This document shows positions 26,911 to 35,809 of a stretch of DNA of 64,000 bases, piece after piece (within the stretch, counting starts at the first letter, position 1; each line of letters starts with the position of its first letter). The DNA is from Pelagovum pacificum (GTDB taxonomy: Bacteria; Pseudomonadota; Alphaproteobacteria; Rhodobacterales; Rhodobacteraceae). The stretch covers positions 2,480,001 through 2,544,000 of the forward strand of contig NZ_CP065915.1 in assembly GCF_016134045.1 (NCBI RefSeq), given 5' to 3'. The notes below the pieces were generated by a model. That model had not been told where the DNA came from. It made no database searches and saw only the letters and a program-made list of their open reading frames with translations. The translations under genes were made by a program, and so were the position numbers.

Positions 26911-27774
26911 CTAGTTCAGAAGGCCAAGCCGTTCGAGCCAGAGCATCGAGCGCTTGAACACGCGCTCCGTCTGGTGGGGCGAGAAGATGTCGCCGGCGAT
27001 GATGTGTCCGGTGCTGTCGTCGCCCTTCTCGAGCTTCAGCGCGAGCTTCTCGACCGGGGCGCCCCATTCGAGGATCGCGGCCTCCGTCGCGGCGGGGCTG
27101 ACGACCATGTCCTGCCGGTTGTAGAAGAACAGCGCGGGCACATCCATCGCGCCGTAGTCGACCTCCTTCACCGCGCGGACCGCGTCGCGCATCGGGAAGA
27201 CCGCCTGCGTCGGGTAGCTCGTCGTCCAGTAGCGGGCGTGGCCTTCGTTGCGGATCGCCATGGACGGGACGTGGCCCATCAGCTTCGGCCCCCAGGTCTC
27301 GATTCCCGGCGCCTCGAGGATCCACTGCCCCGGCTGCACGGCGAGGCCGAAGTTCGGCGACACCAGCATCGCGCCCGCCATCTCCACGCCCTGAGCGGCG
27401 GCGAGTGTGATGAGCGTGGCGCCGGTGGAACAGCCGATCCAGAGCGTCCGCTCGCCGATCTCTCGGGCGATGCCGGCGGCCTCCTCCATGTCCTTCTTCC
27501 AGTCGGCGAAGGTCGCCTTGCCCATCGCGGCACCGTCGATGCCGTGCCCGTTCAGGCGCGTGGCGAAGAGGTTCGCGCCAAGCTCCTGCGCGATGCGTTC
27601 GGGGATCGGGCTGATCTCGTGGCGGCTGGCAGAGAAGCCGTGGATGTAGACGACCGACAGCGGCGTCTTCTGCGGACCGTCGAAGTAGGTCACGCATTTC
27701 TCGCAGCCGGGCCGGATGCCGGGGATGTTGGCCTCCGCCTCGGCAAGCTGGGTCGGCAGGTGCTCCAGCTTCAT
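26911..27774 (-). CDS. Alpha/beta hydrolase (lysophospholipase/esterase-like)
   Basis: A 287-residue hydrolase with YIHGFSASRHEISPI (oxyanion loop), RLNGHGIDG, nucleophile elbow IGCSTGATL, Asp in YNRQDMVVSP and His in DSTGHIIAGD. The intact GxSxG distinguishes it from the neighbouring hydrolase. Its ATG at 27774 overlaps the stop of the upstream MFS carrier gene (ATGA), so carrier and hydrolase are co-translated and may import and then cleave the same glycoside or ester. Confidence 0.85.
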   Translation of the reverse strand: MKLEHLPTQLAEAEANIPGIRPGCEKCVTYFDGPQKTPLSVVYIHGFSASRHEISPIPERIAQELGANLFATRLNGHGIDGAAMGKATFADWKKDMEEAAGIAREIGERTLWIGCSTGATLITLAAAQGVEMAGAMLVSPNFGLAVQPGQWILEAPGIETWGPKLMGHVPSMAIRNEGHARYWTTSYPTQAVFPMRDAVRAVKEVDYGAMDVPALFFYNRQDMVVSPAATEAAILEWGAPVEKLALKLEKGDDSTGHIIAGDIFSPHQTERVFKRSMLWLERLGLLN

Positions 27775-29105
27775 GCCGCCCTCATCGCGCGCCGGAACAG
27801 GGTCGCGCAGCCGACCAGCGACAGGGCGATCAACGCGGCGGGCACCAGCGTCAGCGCGACGCGCAGCATCGACAGGGCCGCGTCGGTCTGCGGGACTGGC
27901 GCGCCCGTGCTCTCCTGCCATCCGCCAGCGGCGAGCAGCAGGCCGAGGATCAGCGGTCCCACCGCGTTGGCGATCTTCTGACCGAACAGCCAGACGGCGC
28001 TGAAGGCCCCCTCGATCGGGGCGTCATCGGTGTTGCGAGTCACATCCATCAGGTCGGGATATATGGCCCATGGGATCTGCTGGTAAGCCCCGTTTCCCAT
28101 TCCGGCAAAAAGGAAAAGCAGCGCGAGCAGGCTGAGCGACGCCGTCGGCAGCGCGAGGTAGATGAGCAGCAGGACGACAACGTACAGCGCCAGCCCGCAG
28201 AGCAGCGCCGGGAGCCGGCCGAGACCCGCCGACAGGCGATACCAGAGGTACTGGCTGACGACTGCGCCGACGACGAAGCAGGCGAACAGCGTCGAGAAGA
28301 TGCCGAGCGCCCCGGCGATACCGGACAGCGGTCCGTCAACGGACGCCACGAGGTTCAGCGCGGCAAGCTGCAGTCCGGCGGCGATGATCGCGACGCCGAG
28401 CGTCATGACCGCGTAGAGCGTCACCAGGATCGCGAAGGGCCGGTTGCCGAGCACGAGTCCGAGAACGGACAGGAAGCTGCTGTCGGACGCCCGTCCGATA
28501 CGCGGCGCGCGCCGCGTCAGGAAGAGCATCCCCCAGACCGTGACGACGATCACCGGCGCGACGATCAGCACCGCGCGGGCATAGCCCTCGCGGCTGTCGC
28601 CGGCGAGCGCGGGGACGACGCCCCCTGCGATCAGCAGGCCGAGCGAGGCGAAGACCATGCGCCACGCGGTCATGGACGACCGCTCCACCGGGTCGCGGGT
28701 CATCTCCCCCGCCATCGCGCCGTAGGGGATCGCGACGAAGGTGAACCCGATGGTGGCGAGGCCGAAGAAGCCCGCCACCCAGAGCGCGCTGGCCTGCCAG
28801 CTCAGGCTTTCGGGGACGACGAACATCGCAACGACGCCAAGCGCGAGAATCGGGCCGCCCGCCGCGATCCACGGCGCGCGGCGGCCCCAGCGGCCCGTCG
28901 TGCGGTCGGAAAAGTAGCCGACCAGCGGGTCGGTCACGACGTCAAAGGCCAGCACCGCGAAGGTGACCCAGCCGGCGACGGCCGGCGGCACGCCCAGGAA
29001 CGTTGTCAGGAAGCTGAAGACGAGCAACTGCTTCACCACGACGAACATGCCGATTCCCATGTCCGCGAGGCCCCATCCGGCCTTCTCCGACAGTCGCAGC
29101 GTCAT
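27771..29105 (-). CDS. GPH-family (glycoside/cation symporter) MFS transporter
   Basis: A 444-residue carrier with 12 hydrophobic segments. Typical GPH features: KAGWGLADMG at the N-terminus, FDVVTDPLVGYFSDRTTGRWGRR with the charged loop between helices 2 and 3, and MAGEMTRDPVERSSMTAWR. The start is an ATG at 29105 behind a strong GGAGGGG site. It is first in a two-gene unit with the lysophospholipase-like gene. A sugar, glycoside or small organic anion is the likely substrate. Confidence 0.88.
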   Translation of the reverse strand: MTLRLSEKAGWGLADMGIGMFVVVKQLLVFSFLTTFLGVPPAVAGWVTFAVLAFDVVTDPLVGYFSDRTTGRWGRRAPWIAAGGPILALGVVAMFVVPESLSWQASALWVAGFFGLATIGFTFVAIPYGAMAGEMTRDPVERSSMTAWRMVFASLGLLIAGGVVPALAGDSREGYARAVLIVAPVIVVTVWGMLFLTRRAPRIGRASDSSFLSVLGLVLGNRPFAILVTLYAVMTLGVAIIAAGLQLAALNLVASVDGPLSGIAGALGIFSTLFACFVVGAVVSQYLWYRLSAGLGRLPALLCGLALYVVVLLLIYLALPTASLSLLALLFLFAGMGNGAYQQIPWAIYPDLMDVTRNTDDAPIEGAFSAVWLFGQKIANAVGPLILGLLLAAGGWQESTGAPVPQTDAALSMLRVALTLVPAALIALSLVGCATLFRRAMRAA

Positions 29106-29220
29106 TATCCCCTCCACTCGGTCGGGCGACCATATTCCGACACGTGTCCAAGACCAATGCGATCTTGCGGCAGCCGGCGCGGCGCAGTAGTCGGGGCGCT
29201 TTGTTGCGGCGGAGGGCATG

Positions 29221-30453
29221 ATGACGACGGGCGCAAGACTGGCGATCGACTTCGGGACGTCGAACACCGCGGCGGCGGTGCTCGCGGGCGGCCGGCCGCA
29301 CGTGATCCCGATCGACGGGACCGAGCAGACCCTGCCGACGGCGGTGTTTCTCGACTTCATCGAACGGCAGACCGTTTTCGGACATGCCGCCGTCTCCGCC
29401 CTGATCGAGGGCCGCGAGGGGCGCTTCATGCGGGCGCTGAAAAGCGTGCTCGGCACGCCTCTGATGCACGAGCGGCGGCAGTTCATGCAGGAGCGGCTGA
29501 CGCTGATCGAGATCGTCGCCCGCTTCCTCGGCGCGGTGAAGCAGCGCTCGGAGGCGCATACCGGGCAAACCTTCACCCGCGTTCTGTCGGGGCGGCCGGT
29601 GCGCTTTCACCATGACCCCGCGCGCGACGCGCGGGCGGTCGCGGACCTCGAAGCTGCCTACCGGGCGGCGGGGTTCGAGGAGGTCGCCTTCCTGCCCGAA
29701 CCGGAGGCCGCCGCGCTCGCCGCCGGCAAGGCGTCGGGCCTCGGCCTGATCGTCGACATCGGCGGCGGCACCTCGGACTTCACCCTGTTCCGGCAGGCGG
29801 GCGAGGAGACGGAGGTGATCCTGAGCCACGGCGTGCGGATCGGCGGGACGGACTTCGACAAGACACTGAGCCTCGCCCACGTGATGCCGCTGTTCGGCAA
29901 GGACAGCCTCATCAAGGCGGAGCTCGGCCCGGACCGGCACCCTGCGCCTGCGGCGATCTTCAACGACCTCGCCAGCTGGGAGAAAATCGCCTTTCTCTAC
30001 GGGCCCGACACGACGCGGGCAGTGGCGCGGATGGCGCGGCTCGCCGTGGAGCCCGAGAAGTTCGCGCGGCTGGTCGACGTGCTGGAGATGCACCTCGGCC
30101 ACGACGTGGCCTTCGCCGTGGAACGCGGCAAGATCGACGCCAACCGCGAAGGCGCGAACGCCCGCATCGACCTGTCACCCGTGGAGAAGGGCCTGAAGAT
30201 CCCCCTGCCCGAGCCGGTGCTGACCAGTGACCTCGCCGGGTGGTCCAGCGACATCGCCGAGGCGGCGCTCGAGACGGTGGCGCAGGCCGGGCTTGCGCCC
30301 GGCGACGTCGACCGGATCGTCTGCGTCGGCGGGTCGAGCCTTCTTCGGCCCGTCTCCACTGCCGTGAGCGACGCCCTGCCCCGTGCGGAGATGTTCTTCG
30401 GCAGCGCCTTCACAGGAATCGTTGACGGGCTGGCGATCGCGGCTGACCGATAG
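29221..30453 (+). CDS. Hsp70-family protein, YegD-like
   Basis: A 410-residue actin/Hsp70-fold ATPase without a C-terminal substrate-binding domain. Phosphate 1 motif LAIDFGTSNTAAAV and phosphate 2 motif LIVDIGGGTSDFTLF are clear, along with RIGGTDFDKTLSL and the adenosine motif IVCVGGSSLLRPV. YegD proteins are truncated Hsp70 relatives of unknown role. Two adjacent ATG codons (29218, 29221) follow GGAGGG; the second gives better spacing. Confidence 0.88.
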   Translation: MTTGARLAIDFGTSNTAAAVLAGGRPHVIPIDGTEQTLPTAVFLDFIERQTVFGHAAVSALIEGREGRFMRALKSVLGTPLMHERRQFMQERLTLIEIVARFLGAVKQRSEAHTGQTFTRVLSGRPVRFHHDPARDARAVADLEAAYRAAGFEEVAFLPEPEAAALAAGKASGLGLIVDIGGGTSDFTLFRQAGEETEVILSHGVRIGGTDFDKTLSLAHVMPLFGKDSLIKAELGPDRHPAPAAIFNDLASWEKIAFLYGPDTTRAVARMARLAVEPEKFARLVDVLEMHLGHDVAFAVERGKIDANREGANARIDLSPVEKGLKIPLPEPVLTSDLAGWSSDIAEAALETVAQAGLAPGDVDRIVCVGGSSLLRPVSTAVSDALPRAEMFFGSAFTGIVDGLAIAADR

Positions 30454-30525
30454 CCGACGGCTGTCCGGCATCGCGCGCGCGGGGTCTTCGGATCCCCGTG
30501 TAACGGCCGTCCAGGGGTCGTCGCC

Positions 30526-31254
30526 TCAGCTTACCTCGTCGATCGCCGCCTCGATCAGGGCGAGGCATTCGGGCGTCGAGAAGCGGTGATCCGCACCCTT
30601 GACCAGTGTCAGACGAATGTCCGACGCCTCGGCATGGTCGAGCAGCTTCAACGCTGTGTGCTGGCTGACGTCCTCGTCCGCCGTGCCCTGCAACATGCGC
30701 ACCGGCATCGGCAGCGCGAGCGGCCGGTCGAGCAGGAAGTTCTCCGGCCCCTCCTCGATCAGGCGCCGGGTGATCGGATAGGGGTCGCCGTAGGCACTTG
30801 GCCGGTAATGGACACCCGCCGCCATCAGGGCCGCGCGTGCGGCCTCGTCGAACTCATCCCACATGTTGGTGGTGAAGTCCGGCGCGGCGGCGATGGTGAC
30901 GAGACCGGCCACCCGCTCCGGGCTGTCGCGCGAGATGAGCAGCGAGATCCAGCCGCCCATCGACGAGCCGACCAGCACCGCCGGCCCGTCGAGCAGCGCC
31001 AGTGCCGCGCGTGCGTCCGACGCCCAGTCGCCGATCGCGCCGTCCTCGAAGGTGCCTTCGCTCTCGCCGTGGCCGGAATAGTCGAACCGAAGGAACGGCC
31101 GCCCCTGCTGCTTTGCCCAGGCCTCCAGATGCACGGCCTTGGTGCCTTCCATGTCGGAGCGGAAGCCGCCGAGGAACGCGACGGGCACGCCCTCTCCCCT
31201 TGTCAGGTGGTAGGCGATGCGGCGCCCTTCGGGCGTGGTGAGCCAGTCGGCCAT
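30526..31254 (-). CDS. Alpha/beta hydrolase (esterase-like)
   Basis: A 242-residue hydrolase with an intact triad pattern: VAFLGGFRSDMEG, FDYSGHGES, nucleophile elbow LVGSSMGGW, Asp in GTADEDVS and His in GADHRFSTPE. It resembles the ABHD10/palmitoyl-thioesterase-like group of short bacterial hydrolases. It is a single gene convergent with the YegD-like gene. Confidence 0.87.
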   Translation of the reverse strand: MADWLTTPEGRRIAYHLTRGEGVPVAFLGGFRSDMEGTKAVHLEAWAKQQGRPFLRFDYSGHGESEGTFEDGAIGDWASDARAALALLDGPAVLVGSSMGGWISLLISRDSPERVAGLVTIAAAPDFTTNMWDEFDEAARAALMAAGVHYRPSAYGDPYPITRRLIEEGPENFLLDRPLALPMPVRMLQGTADEDVSQHTALKLLDHAEASDIRLTLVKGADHRFSTPECLALIEAAIDEVS

Positions 31255-31449
31255 GAGACCCTCCTATCAGTCGGCGCCCATGAAGGCGCAAGCGGCGCGC
31301 GCCCGCAACCGGGTTTCCGCGGCGCACCAGCGTCGCCGGCACGGATACGCGCGGGCTTGACGCAGGACGCCGGGCAGGCCAAGTCACGCGCACGACATAA
31401 CCCGCAACCGGGCGTTCCGTGGGCGCCGAACTGACGAGGAGCAAGGCCG

Positions 31450-33411
31450 ATGAGCCTCGATTCTTCCCCCATATCCCTGACCTTCCCCGATGGCTCCGCG
31501 CGCGAGTATCCCGCCGGAACCACTCCGGCCGACGTCGCGGCGAGCATCTCGACCTCGCTCGGCAAGAAGGCGATTTCCGCCACCGTCGACGGGCAGCACT
31601 ACGACCTTCAGTGGCCGCTCGAGGCGGACGCGACCATCGCGATCAACACCATGAAGGACGAGCGCCCGGCGCTCGAGCTCGTGCGGCACGACCTCGCCCA
31701 CATCATGGCGCGCGCGGTGCAGGAGCTGTGGCCCGACGTGAAGGTCACGATCGGCCCCGTGATCGAGAACGGCTGGTACTACGATTTCGACCGGGAGGAG
31801 CCCTTCACCCCCGAGGACCTCGGCGCGATCGAGAAGAAGATGCGCGAGATCATCAACAAGCGCGATCCGGTCCGCACCGAGGTCTGGTCCCGGGCCGACG
31901 CGATCGCGCATTACGAGAAGACCGGTGAAAACTACAAGGTCGAACTGGTGCAGGCGATCCCGGACGACGGCCAGCCGATCCGGATGTACTGGCACGGCGA
32001 CTGGCAGGATCTCTGCCGCGGCCCGCATTTGCAGAACACCGGGCAGGTTCCGGCGGACGCCTTCAAGCTGATGTCGGTGGCCGGCGCCTACTGGCGCGGC
32101 GACAGTTCGCGCCCGATGCTGCAGCGGATCTACGGCGCGGCGTTCCTCAACAAGGACGCGCTGAAGGCGCACCTCACCTTCCTCGAGGAAGCGGAGAAGC
32201 GCGACCACCGCCGGCTCGGCCGGGAGATGGACCTCTACCACATGCAGGAAGAGGCGCCGGGCCAGATCTTCTGGCACCCGAACGGCTGGACCATCTACAC
32301 CGAGCTTCAGGATTACATGCGCCGCAAGCAGCGCGAAGACGGCTACGTCGAGGTGAACACGCCGCAGGTTGTCTCCCGCAAGCTGTGGGAAGAGTCCGGG
32401 CACTGGGACAATTACCAGGAGAACATGTTCATCGTCGAAGTCGACGAGGATCATGCCCGCGAGAAGGCGATCAACGCGCTCAAGCCGATGAACTGCCCCT
32501 GCCACGTGCAGGTGTTCAACCATGGCCTGAAATCCTACCGCGACCTGCCGCTGCGCATGGCCGAGTTCGGGTCCTGCGCGCGCTACGAGCCCTCGGGCGC
32601 CCTGCATGGCATCATGCGGGTGCGCGGCTTCACGCAGGATGATGCGCACATCTTCTGCACCGACGATCAGATCGAGGCCGAGACCAAGAAGTTCATCGAG
32701 TTCCTCGCCGGCATTTACGCCGACCTCGGGTTCGACAACTGGACGGTGAAACTGTCGACCCGGCCGGAGAAACGGATCGGCTCGGACGAGAGCTGGGACC
32801 GGGTCGAAGCGGCGCTCGGCGACGCCTGTAAGGCGGCGGGCTACGATTTCGAGGTACAGGAGGGCGAAGGCGCCTTCTACGGCCCGAAGCTCGAGTTCGT
32901 GCTGACCGACGCGATTGGCCGGGACTGGCAGTGCGGCACGCTGCAGGTCGATCCGAACCTGCCGGAGCGGCTGGGCGCGTCCTACATCGGACAGGACGGC
33001 GCAAAGCACCGCCCCGTCATGCTGCACCGCGCCGTGCTCGGCTCGTTCGAGCGCTTCATCGGCATCCTGATCGAGGAGCATTCCGGCCGCCTGCCCTTCT
33101 GGCTGGCTCCGCGGCAGGTGGTCGTCGCCTCCATCGTGTCGGATGCGGACGAGTACGTGCAGTCGGTCGTGGCCAAGCTGCGCAAGGCCGGCGTTCGCGC
33201 CGAGGCGGACGTGCGCAACGAGAAGATCAATTACAAGGTCCGCGAGCATTCGGTCGGCAAGGTGCCGGTGATCCTCGCCTGCGGGGGCCGCGAGGTCGAG
33301 GAACAGACCGTCTCGGTCCGGCGGCTGGGCGAGAAGCAGTCGTCGGTCGAGGGGCTGGATGCCGTGGTCGCAAGCCTCGCGGCGGACGCGCTGCCGCCGG
33401 ACGAGCGGTAG
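31450..33411 (+). CDS. thrS: Threonyl-tRNA synthetase
   Basis: A 653-residue class II synthetase. Domains in order: TGS (about 1-65; [18 protein letters not shown]), the second additional editing domain (about 80-240; [16 protein letters not shown] with its zinc/editing His residues and [14 protein letters not shown]), the catalytic core with the zinc Cys in [11 protein letters not shown], motif 2 [23 protein letters not shown], and motif 3 [20 protein letters not shown], then the anticodon-binding domain. The start is a well-spaced ATG behind GAGGAGCAAGG. A terminator follows directly. No T-box-like leader is evident in the 195 bases upstream. Confidence 0.98.
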   Translation: MSLDSSPISLTFPDGSAREYPAGTTPADVAASISTSLGKKAISATVDGQHYDLQWPLEADATIAINTMKDERPALELVRHDLAHIMARAVQELWPDVKVTIGPVIENGWYYDFDREEPFTPEDLGAIEKKMREIINKRDPVRTEVWSRADAIAHYEKTGENYKVELVQAIPDDGQPIRMYWHGDWQDLCRGPHLQNTGQVPADAFKLMSVAGAYWRGDSSRPMLQRIYGAAFLNKDALKAHLTFLEEAEKRDHRRLGREMDLYHMQEEAPGQIFWHPNGWTIYTELQDYMRRKQREDGYVEVNTPQVVSRKLWEESGHWDNYQENMFIVEVDEDHAREKAINALKPMNCPCHVQVFNHGLKSYRDLPLRMAEFGSCARYEPSGALHGIMRVRGFTQDDAHIFCTDDQIEAETKKFIEFLAGIYADLGFDNWTVKLSTRPEKRIGSDESWDRVEAALGDACKAAGYDFEVQEGEGAFYGPKLEFVLTDAIGRDWQCGTLQVDPNLPERLGASYIGQDGAKHRPVMLHRAVLGSFERFIGILIEEHSGRLPFWLAPRQVVVASIVSDADEYVQSVVAKLRKAGVRAEADVRNEKINYKVREHSVGKVPVILACGGREVEEQTVSVRRLGEKQSSVEGLDAVVASLAADALPPDER

Positions 33412-33426
33412 GATCGGATCAAGGGG

Positions 33427-33456
33427 AAAGGGCCGGCCGGAGTGCCGGCCCTTTTT
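33427..33456 (+). terminator. Rho-independent terminator of thrS
   Basis: AAAGGGCCGGC pairs with GCCGGCCCTTT (11 bp) around the loop CGGAGT, followed by a run of T at 33452-33456. It starts 16 bases after the thrS stop. Confidence 0.93.
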
Positions 33457-33871
33457 CGTTGGTGAGATGCGGTAACTGGTTGGGGGGCGTGAGCCCTTTG
33501 ACGGTGCGGGAGCCCTGCGGGTCCCACACCCTGAATGTGGTCGCCCGGCGGTTCCGGGGCTGGCTTCCGAGGGCGCCGAATGGCGCGTCGCACTGTAACA
33601 TTAGACCGCCACCGCAGCGGCTGGCCTGTGTCAGGTGACATTCTGTTACAGGTGGCGCTCGGTCTGTTTCAAATCTCCGGACACGCGTCGGAGACATTCA
33701 GACTGGAAACCAAAGGTAAACCATACGGGACGGGCACCGCGCTCTAGGTCCGCTCTCTCACGGAGCCGTCAGACACCGGCCTGTGAGTGGTTCGGCGCGC
33801 GATCCGCCACCTACCCTGTGCACATCACCCCGAGCGGTGATGACAACCGACTGCACCAAGGGAGAGACAGC
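33457..33871 (+). promoter_or_regulatory. 415-base gene-free leader region before the bufferin operon
   Basis: I see no convincing gene here. Structure visible: an inverted repeat TGTAACA (33594-33600) / TGTTACA (33644-33650), and a leader hairpin CATCACC-CCGAGC-GGTGATG at 33823-33842 that ends 29 bases before the precursor start. The stretch 33640-33730 is less GC-rich than its surroundings, which fits promoter DNA. An upstream short frame (33535-33747) has no family resemblance and I do not call it. Confidence 0.45.
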
Positions 33872-34180
33872 ATGTCCACCAAGACCAAGACCTTCGCCCT
33901 CGCCGCTTCCGTGGCGACCGCAATTGCGGGGCTCGCGACGCAGGCTGCCGCACAGGAGATGGAAAAGTGCTACGGCATTTCACTGGCCGGCGAGAACGAT
34001 TGCGCCGCCGGGCCGGGCACGACCTGCGCCGGGACCTCCACCATCGACTACCAGGGCAACGCCTGGACGCTCGTGCCCGCCGGCACCTGCGAGGAGATGA
34101 CGGTCAGCGACGCGATGGACGGCATGGAGGCCCGCATGGGCTCTCTCGAGCCGCTCGAGCGCGACCTGCCCGAAGCGTGA
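33872..34180 (+). CDS. bufA: Bufferin-type RiPP precursor (BufA1/DUF2282 family)
   Basis: A 102-residue exported precursor. Signal peptide to about residue 28 (ATQAAAQ), then the DUF2282 core with four cysteines: Cys33 in EKCYGIS, Cys44 in NDCAAGPG, Cys52 in TTCAGTS and Cys73 in PAGTCEEM. An acidic, Met-rich tail of about 27 residues follows. In characterised bufferins, cysteines of this core are converted to thiooxazole-type heterocycles by a DUF692 enzyme and the product binds copper in the periplasm. All partner genes follow directly. The ATG at 33872 is preceded by GGGAGAG. Confidence 0.92.
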   Translation: MSTKTKTFALAASVATAIAGLATQAAAQEMEKCYGISLAGENDCAAGPGTTCAGTSTIDYQGNAWTLVPAGTCEEMTVSDAMDGMEARMGSLEPLERDLPEA

Positions 34181-34187
34181 GACAGGC

Positions 34188-34214
34188 GTAGGATGGGTCA
34201 CAGACCCATCCTAC
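34188..34214 (+). promoter_or_regulatory. Strong hairpin between bufA and bufB
   Basis: GTAGGATGGGTC and GACCCATCCTAC form a perfect 12-bp stem with the 3-base loop ACA, seven bases after the bufA stop and before the bufB ribosome site AGGGAGG. There is no T-run, so it is more likely an attenuator or mRNA 3'-end stabiliser that makes precursor mRNA more abundant than enzyme mRNA. It begins with GTAG, as RAYT-linked REP elements do, so it may be a co-opted REP. Confidence 0.8.
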
Positions 34215-34232
34215 CCGCCAAGGGAGGTCCAG

Positions 34233-35081
34233 ATGTTCGACGATACCGAGAAGTCCCTGCCCGCCCGTCCGGGCGTCGGCTACAAGCCACAGCATTTCCG
34301 CGACATCGGCCAGGCGCCCGGCCCGCTCGGCTGGCTAGAGATCCATGCCGAGAACTACATGGGCGACGGCGGCCGGCCGCTGGCGCAGCTCCGGCACCTG
34401 TCGGAGAGCTACCCGGTCTCGGTCCACGGGGTCGGCCTGTCGATCGGCTCCGATGGGCCGCTCGACCGCGCGCACCTCGCCCGGCTGCGGCACCTGTGCG
34501 ACTGGCTGGCCCCGGCGAGCTTTTCCGAACACCTCGCCTGGTCGACCCATGACCGGGGCTTCCTCAACGACCTGCTGCCCCTGCCCTATACCGAACGCAC
34601 GCTCGCGCTCGTCGCCGATCACGTCGCGGAGGTCCAGGACACGCTCGGCCGGCAGATGCTGCTCGAGAACCCGTCGAGCTACCTCGCCTTCGCCGAGAGC
34701 ACGATGCGCGAGACCGATTTCCTCGCCGACGTCGTCGCGCGGACGGACTGCGGGCTGCTGCTCGACGTCAACAATGTCTTCGTCTCGGCCACCAATCTCG
34801 CCACCTCGCCGCAGGATTACATCGCCGCCTTCCCGACCGAGTTCGTGGGCGAGATCCACCTCGGCGGCCATGACGAGGACGAAGACGAGCACGGCGCGCC
34901 GCTGCTGATCGACAGCCACGGGCGCGAGGTCGCGGATCCGGTCTGGGCGCTGCTCGACATCACGCTGGCGCGGACCGGTCCAAAGCCGGTGCTGATCGAG
35001 TGGGACACCGATGTGCCCGACTGGCCGGTGTTGGTGGCCGAGATGGTCCGCGCCGAGAGCTCGTTGCAGGCGGTGCGCTGA
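34233..35081 (+). CDS. bufB: DUF692/MNIO-family RiPP maturase (BufB-like)
   Basis: A 282-residue TIM-barrel enzyme of the multinuclear non-haem iron oxidase family. Likely metal ligands sit in the expected blocks: LEIHAENYM (His38, Glu40), VHGVGLS (His65), SEHLAWS (His100), LLENPSSY (Glu145), [13 protein letters not shown] (Asp178, Asn180), [10 protein letters not shown] (His209, His213), LLIDSHG (Asp227) and LIEWDTD (Glu256, Asp258). It would oxidise core cysteines of the bufA product. RBS AGGGAGG precedes the ATG; its stop overlaps the next start (TGATG). Confidence 0.93.
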   Translation: MFDDTEKSLPARPGVGYKPQHFRDIGQAPGPLGWLEIHAENYMGDGGRPLAQLRHLSESYPVSVHGVGLSIGSDGPLDRAHLARLRHLCDWLAPASFSEHLAWSTHDRGFLNDLLPLPYTERTLALVADHVAEVQDTLGRQMLLENPSSYLAFAESTMRETDFLADVVARTDCGLLLDVNNVFVSATNLATSPQDYIAAFPTEFVGEIHLGGHDEDEDEHGAPLLIDSHGREVADPVWALLDITLARTGPKPVLIEWDTDVPDWPVLVAEMVRAESSLQAVR

Positions 35082-35809
35082 TGGAACAGGCCACGTTCAC
35101 CGAAGCGCTGCTCGACCCGGCGCGGAAGGCACCGCCGGGCCTTTCCGGACCCGGCGGGCACCCGGCGGTCCGCCGCTTCGACGTCTATCGCAACAACGTC
35201 GCGGTCGGGCTGACCGACGCGCTGCGCAGCGCCTTTCCCGTCGTTCGCAAGCTGGTCGGCGACGCGTTCTTCGACGCGATGGCCGGGGAGGCGCTGCGCC
35301 GCCACCCGCCACGCGATCCGCTGATGATGCACTACGGCGCCGACATGCCGGCTTTCCTCGAGCACTTTCCGCCTGCCGCCGGGTTGCCCTACCTGCCCGA
35401 CGTCGCCCGGCTGGAGCTTGCCCTCCGCCGGGCCTACCACGCGGCGGACGCCGAGCCGGTCGCGCCGGATGCCCTGCAAGCGATCCCCGCCCCAGCGCTC
35501 GGCGTGGTGCGGCTGAAGCTGGCGCCGTCGGTCTCGGTCGTCGCCTCGCGCTACCCGGTGGTGAGCATCTGGCGGGCGAACATGGTGGCGGGCGCTCCGC
35601 CGGTCCGGCCCGGCGCCGAAGCGGCGCTCGTCACGCGGCCCGGCTTCGATCCGCAGGTCGACCCGCTCGCCCCTGAAGGCCTCCGCTTCGTTGAGGCGCT
35701 GCGCGACGGTCTCCCCCTGGAAGCGGCCGCGGATCACGCCGGAGGCCACATCGGCGACACGCTCGGCCTGCTCCTGTCGCGGCACGCCGTGGTGGAGATC
35801 GCGACATGA
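35081..35809 (+). CDS. bufC: DUF2063 RiPP partner protein (BufC-like)
   Basis: A 242-residue protein of the HvfC/BufC family. The N-terminal DUF2063 domain shows RRFDVYRNNVAVGLTDALRSAFPVV, FFDAMAGEALRRHPP and YGADMPAFLEHFPP; the C-terminal half, about residues 140-242, is the companion winged-helix-like region. In this system the protein is thought to present the precursor to the DUF692 enzyme. It overlaps both neighbours (TGATG and ATGA), so bufB, bufC and the DoxX gene are translationally coupled. Confidence 0.9.
   Translation: MEQATFTEALLDPARKAPPGLSGPGGHPAVRRFDVYRNNVAVGLTDALRSAFPVVRKLVGDAFFDAMAGEALRRHPPRDPLMMHYGADMPAFLEHFPPAAGLPYLPDVARLELALRRAYHAADAEPVAPDALQAIPAPALGVVRLKLAPSVSVVASRYPVVSIWRANMVAGAPPVRPGAEAALVTRPGFDPQVDPLAPEGLRFVEALRDGLPLEAAADHAGGHIGDTLGLLLSRHAVVEIAT

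Noticed and set aside
29106..29576. N-terminal extension of the MFS transporter
   Set aside because: The ATG at 29105 has a strong GGAGGGG site and starts exactly at the first carrier motif; the extension overlaps the YegD-like gene antisense.
31384..33249. Long minus-strand frame (621 codons) opposite thrS
   Set aside because: Shadow of thrS produced by high third-position GC; no recognisable domain.
33535..33747. 70-codon frame in the gap before the bufferin operon
   Set aside because: No ribosome site, no family resemblance, and it crosses the dyad and promoter-like DNA.
34188..34214. Reading the bufA-bufB hairpin as a classical rho-independent terminator
   Set aside because: No T-run follows; the sequence goes on CCGCCAAGGGAGG into the bufB ribosome site.
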